From: Paenibacillus caui
GTDB lineage: Bacteria; Bacillota; Bacilli; Paenibacillales; Paenibacillaceae
Length of the DNA stretch: 64,000 nt
NCBI RefSeq assembly: GCF_019904135.1
Contig: NZ_JAIOGQ010000014.1
Coordinates: 48,197-112,196 of the forward strand
Direction: 5' to 3'
The position numbers and the translations under genes were made by a program. The notes under the pieces are model-generated. The model was not told the origin of the DNA and made no database searches. It saw only the letters and a program-made list of their open reading frames with translations. Of this stretch, positions 62,398 through 64,000 are shown one piece after another. The stretch's first letter is position 1. The number at the start of each line of letters is the position of its first letter.

Positions 62398-62426
62398 AGT
62401 ATAGCGCTTTCAAATTGAAGTGTCAA
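62398..62426 (-). promoter_or_regulatory. sigma-A promoter of the fructan operon
   Basis: Minus strand: -35 TTGACA (62426-62421), 17-nt spacer, -10 TATACT (62403-62398). A consensus promoter, so it needs a repressor. Confidence 0.85.
62399..62412 (-). promoter_or_regulatory. cre-like / LacI-type operator overlapping the promoter
   Basis: TGAAAGCGCTATAC matches the cre consensus TGWAANCGNTNWCA except at the last two bases. It spans the end of the spacer and the -10 element, where CcpA or the adjacent LacI-type regulator would block transcription. Confidence 0.55.
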
Positions 62427-62803
62427 TGCCAATTCCATTAAGTTCACAATTGTAAATTACCCGTGATGAAACGACGCATTTTTTCAGAAAATGTATTTGT
62501 CTTTCCATGCCTGTTGTGGCTTTAATCGCTGTTAAAATAAGAAATTTCGCCAAGCTCTTTAACTTTGTAATAAATGGGCACAAGCTCTTTTTTTACCCCG
62601 AAAAAATACTTATAATGAAATTAAGCCGCTCAAAACGGATAGGGTTGGGACCAAGATTTGCGAGCCATTACAAGACTGCATGGACACCATTTCTATCCCC
62701 GCATCATTTACACTATAGTTTACATTTGCACATATTAATGCTAACATTTCATCATAATCATGACAGTACTATAACCGTAAATGACTGTAAAAGGAGCTCA
62801 GGT

Positions 62804-63808
62804 ATGGCGGAAAGAGTTACGATCCAGCAAATTGCCGACGCTTTGGGATTGTCGCGCAATACTGTATCCAAAGCGCTGAACAACCATCCTCAAATTCCCG
62901 ATACGACGAAGGAGAAGGTTGTCCAGAAAGCAACAGAGATGAAATACAAAAACTTTCATTCTTTAAGAATTGGCAACATCGCCCTTCTCGCCAGAGGCGA
63001 CATTAATGCGATCAGCTTTTATTCCGAAACGATCAAGGGAATGGAGACGAGGCTGCGCGCGGAAGGATTCAATCTGATTCTTTCTCTGGTCAGTCAGGAA
63101 GATATAAAGTCGCGGAGGCTTCCGGCCAACATCCATTCCTCCAACGTTGACGGCATTGTATGCATCGAAATTTTTGACAAATCGTATATTCAAACCGTGC
63201 TTAATACCAATATACCGACCGTGTTTATCGATTTTATTCCGGACACCGTATTCACGAGCCATAAATACGACATCATTCTGATCGAGAATGAGTATCCAAG
63301 CTTCACACTTACGGAAGGATTAATCAAGCGGGGACATCAGCACATCGGTTTTATCGGGGACTATAACCATTGCCGGAGCTTTTATGAGCGGTGGCTCGGC
63401 TTTGACCGAGCCTTAAGAAATTCCGGCGCCGCACCGGGCAGTCCTTACAGCATTACTTTGCCGGACAATAACCCTTATCTTCATGTAGAGTGGATGGCGA
63501 ACCAGCTCAAGCAGCTGCCCTCCCTCCCAACCGCCTTTGTATGTGCGAACGACGATATCGGCATTGCGGCCATTCGCGCCCTCAAGGAAATGAACTACCG
63601 TATTCCGTCGGATATCGAAATAACCGGTTTTGACGATATCGCCAACGCGGAAATTATCGATCCTCCGTTAACTACCGTGCATACCTACCCTTATGATCTT
63701 GGTACCCGGGTAGTGGATGCGCTGCTTGTCCGCATCGAGCAGCCCGAACGGAACAATGAAACTATCTATCTGGAGACGATCATAATTAAGCGGGGCTCTA
63801 CAAAATAG
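62804..63808 (+). CDS. LacI-family transcriptional regulator
   Basis: 334 residues. N-terminal LacI helix-turn-helix (about 3-48: TIQQIADALGLSRNTVSKAL, then hinge helix region) and a C-terminal periplasmic-binding-protein-like sensor domain (about 58-330: VDGIVCIEI, GDYNHCRSFYERWLGFDRAL, AFVCANDDIGIAAIRAL, ITGFDDIANAEIIDPPLTTV). It is divergent from the fructan operon, 509 nt away, so it is the likely local regulator. Inducer probably a fructoside or sucrose, by inference from context. ATG 62804 follows AAAAGGAG; the open frame upstream to 62507 is not coding. Confidence 0.92.
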   Translation: MAERVTIQQIADALGLSRNTVSKALNNHPQIPDTTKEKVVQKATEMKYKNFHSLRIGNIALLARGDINAISFYSETIKGMETRLRAEGFNLILSLVSQEDIKSRRLPANIHSSNVDGIVCIEIFDKSYIQTVLNTNIPTVFIDFIPDTVFTSHKYDIILIENEYPSFTLTEGLIKRGHQHIGFIGDYNHCRSFYERWLGFDRALRNSGAAPGSPYSITLPDNNPYLHVEWMANQLKQLPSLPTAFVCANDDIGIAAIRALKEMNYRIPSDIEITGFDDIANAEIIDPPLTTVHTYPYDLGTRVVDALLVRIEQPERNNETIYLETIIIKRGSTK

Positions 63809-63814
63809 AATCGA

Positions 63815-64000
63815 GTAGGAGGGGGCGGCTAACCCCCGTCCTCTCACACCACCGTACATGCGGGTCCGCATACGGCGGTTCCAAAAGGTTAACGAAGTTC
63901 CAAATAACGAGAAAGCAAACTTTTCAGCCCTTTCGCTTCCCAGAAAGAAGTCGGAAGGGCATTATTTGTGTTTCGAGACATTTCCCATGCACCACGCCGG
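63815..64000 (-). mobile_element. 3' end of a group II intron (continues past the window)
   Basis: On the minus strand the sequence shows an intron domain V hairpin (CCGCCGTATGCG, 4-nt loop, CGCATGTACGGTGG, with a 2-nt bulge, about 63881-63848) and domain VI (GGGGG.. GCCGCCCCC, about 63836-63820), ending TCCTAC at 63820-63815. Upstream is the C-terminus of the maturase. The intron therefore lies on the minus strand and ends 6 nt beyond the stop of the lacI-type gene. The 5' part lies beyond position 64000. Confidence 0.85.
63889..63999 (-). CDS. group II intron reverse transcriptase/maturase, C-terminal fragment
   Basis: The window edge cuts this gene: only the last 36 codons and the stop (TAA, 63891-63889) are visible. 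The residues RRGAWEMSRN... WEAKGLKSLLSRYLELR match the extreme C-terminus (DNA-binding/HNH-adjacent end) of group II intron RTs. The protein would splice its intron and retro-mobilise it. I cannot judge whether the rest is intact. Confidence 0.8.
   Translation of the reverse strand, partial: RRGAWEMSRNTNNALPTSFWEAKGLKSLLSRYLELR

Larger units (their letters stand above)
62295..62803. other. divergent promoter region of the fructan operon and its regulator
   Basis: 509 nt with no gene. It holds the operon promoter (62398-62426), a cre-like operator (62399-62412), several TTTACA/TGTAAA repeats (62350-62378 and 62707-62724) and an AT-rich region with the regulator's promoter (candidate -35 TTTACA at 62707 or 62719). 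Confidence 0.7.

Overview
The window looks like a chromosomal segment of a Paenibacillus-type member of the Bacillales. Reasons: B. subtilis-like gene sets (ywbE, nupNOPQ, ytqA-ytqB, infC-rpmI-rplT with an L20-type leader), strong AGGAGG ribosome binding sites, T-box leaders, Fur- and PerR-type operators, a PAS histidine kinase of the sporulation-kinase type, and the DUF5696/Yip1/NHL transporter cluster that I associate with Paenibacillus. Species cannot be fixed from this sequence alone.

Region 1 (1-23.5 kb) is mostly housekeeping. It holds a small membrane protein, a diguanylate cyclase, a CuA-like lipoprotein, a ZapA with a very long coiled coil, pheST behind a Phe T-box, ywbE, the nupNOPQ nucleoside importer, tRNA-Gly(TCC), a GGDEF-EAL protein with a dead GGDEF site, an HMG-CoA-lyase-like aldolase, feoA-feoB plus a small Cys-rich partner behind a Fur box, a PAS histidine kinase, a zinc-ribbon protein and a 2-Cys peroxiredoxin behind two PerR-type boxes.

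Region 2 (22.4-29.3 kb) is the branched-chain amino acid operon ilvB-ilvN-ilvC-leuA-leuB on the minus strand, with a Leu (CTC) T-box and a good sigma-A promoter. The ilvN-ilvC and ilvC-leuA gaps each contain long inverted repeats able to form mutually exclusive hairpins. leuC and leuD are not here.

Region 3 (29.4-39.9 kb) holds a GNAT enzyme, a Gly/Tyr/Pro-tailed small protein, infC-rpmI-rplT (infC apparently starting at ATC), a processive GT2 glycosyltransferase, a PAP2 phosphatase, a UgtP/MGD-like glycosyltransferase, trmB, a possible small RNA, the ytqA-ytqB tRNA wobble-uridine modification pair, a VOC protein and a serine hydrolase.

Region 4 (39.9-63.8 kb) is one large minus-strand fructan-utilisation locus with a divergent LacI-type regulator. 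In transcription order it encodes a giant membrane-anchored solute-binding protein, two permeases, an NHL/TPR membrane protein, a Yip1 membrane protein, a DUF5696 lipoprotein, two more permeases, a second solute-binding lipoprotein, and four GH32 fructosidases: a lipoprotein, two without export signal and a 1,636-residue secreted modular levanase. No transporter ATPase is encoded, so a shared MsmX-type ATPase is expected. Inferred logic: levan or inulin is cut outside, oligofructosides are imported by one or both ABC systems and finished in the cytoplasm. The NHL-Yip1-DUF5696 part has no assigned function and is the best candidate for an undescribed system.

The window closes with the 3' end of a group II intron (maturase C-terminus plus domains V and VI) directly downstream of the regulator.
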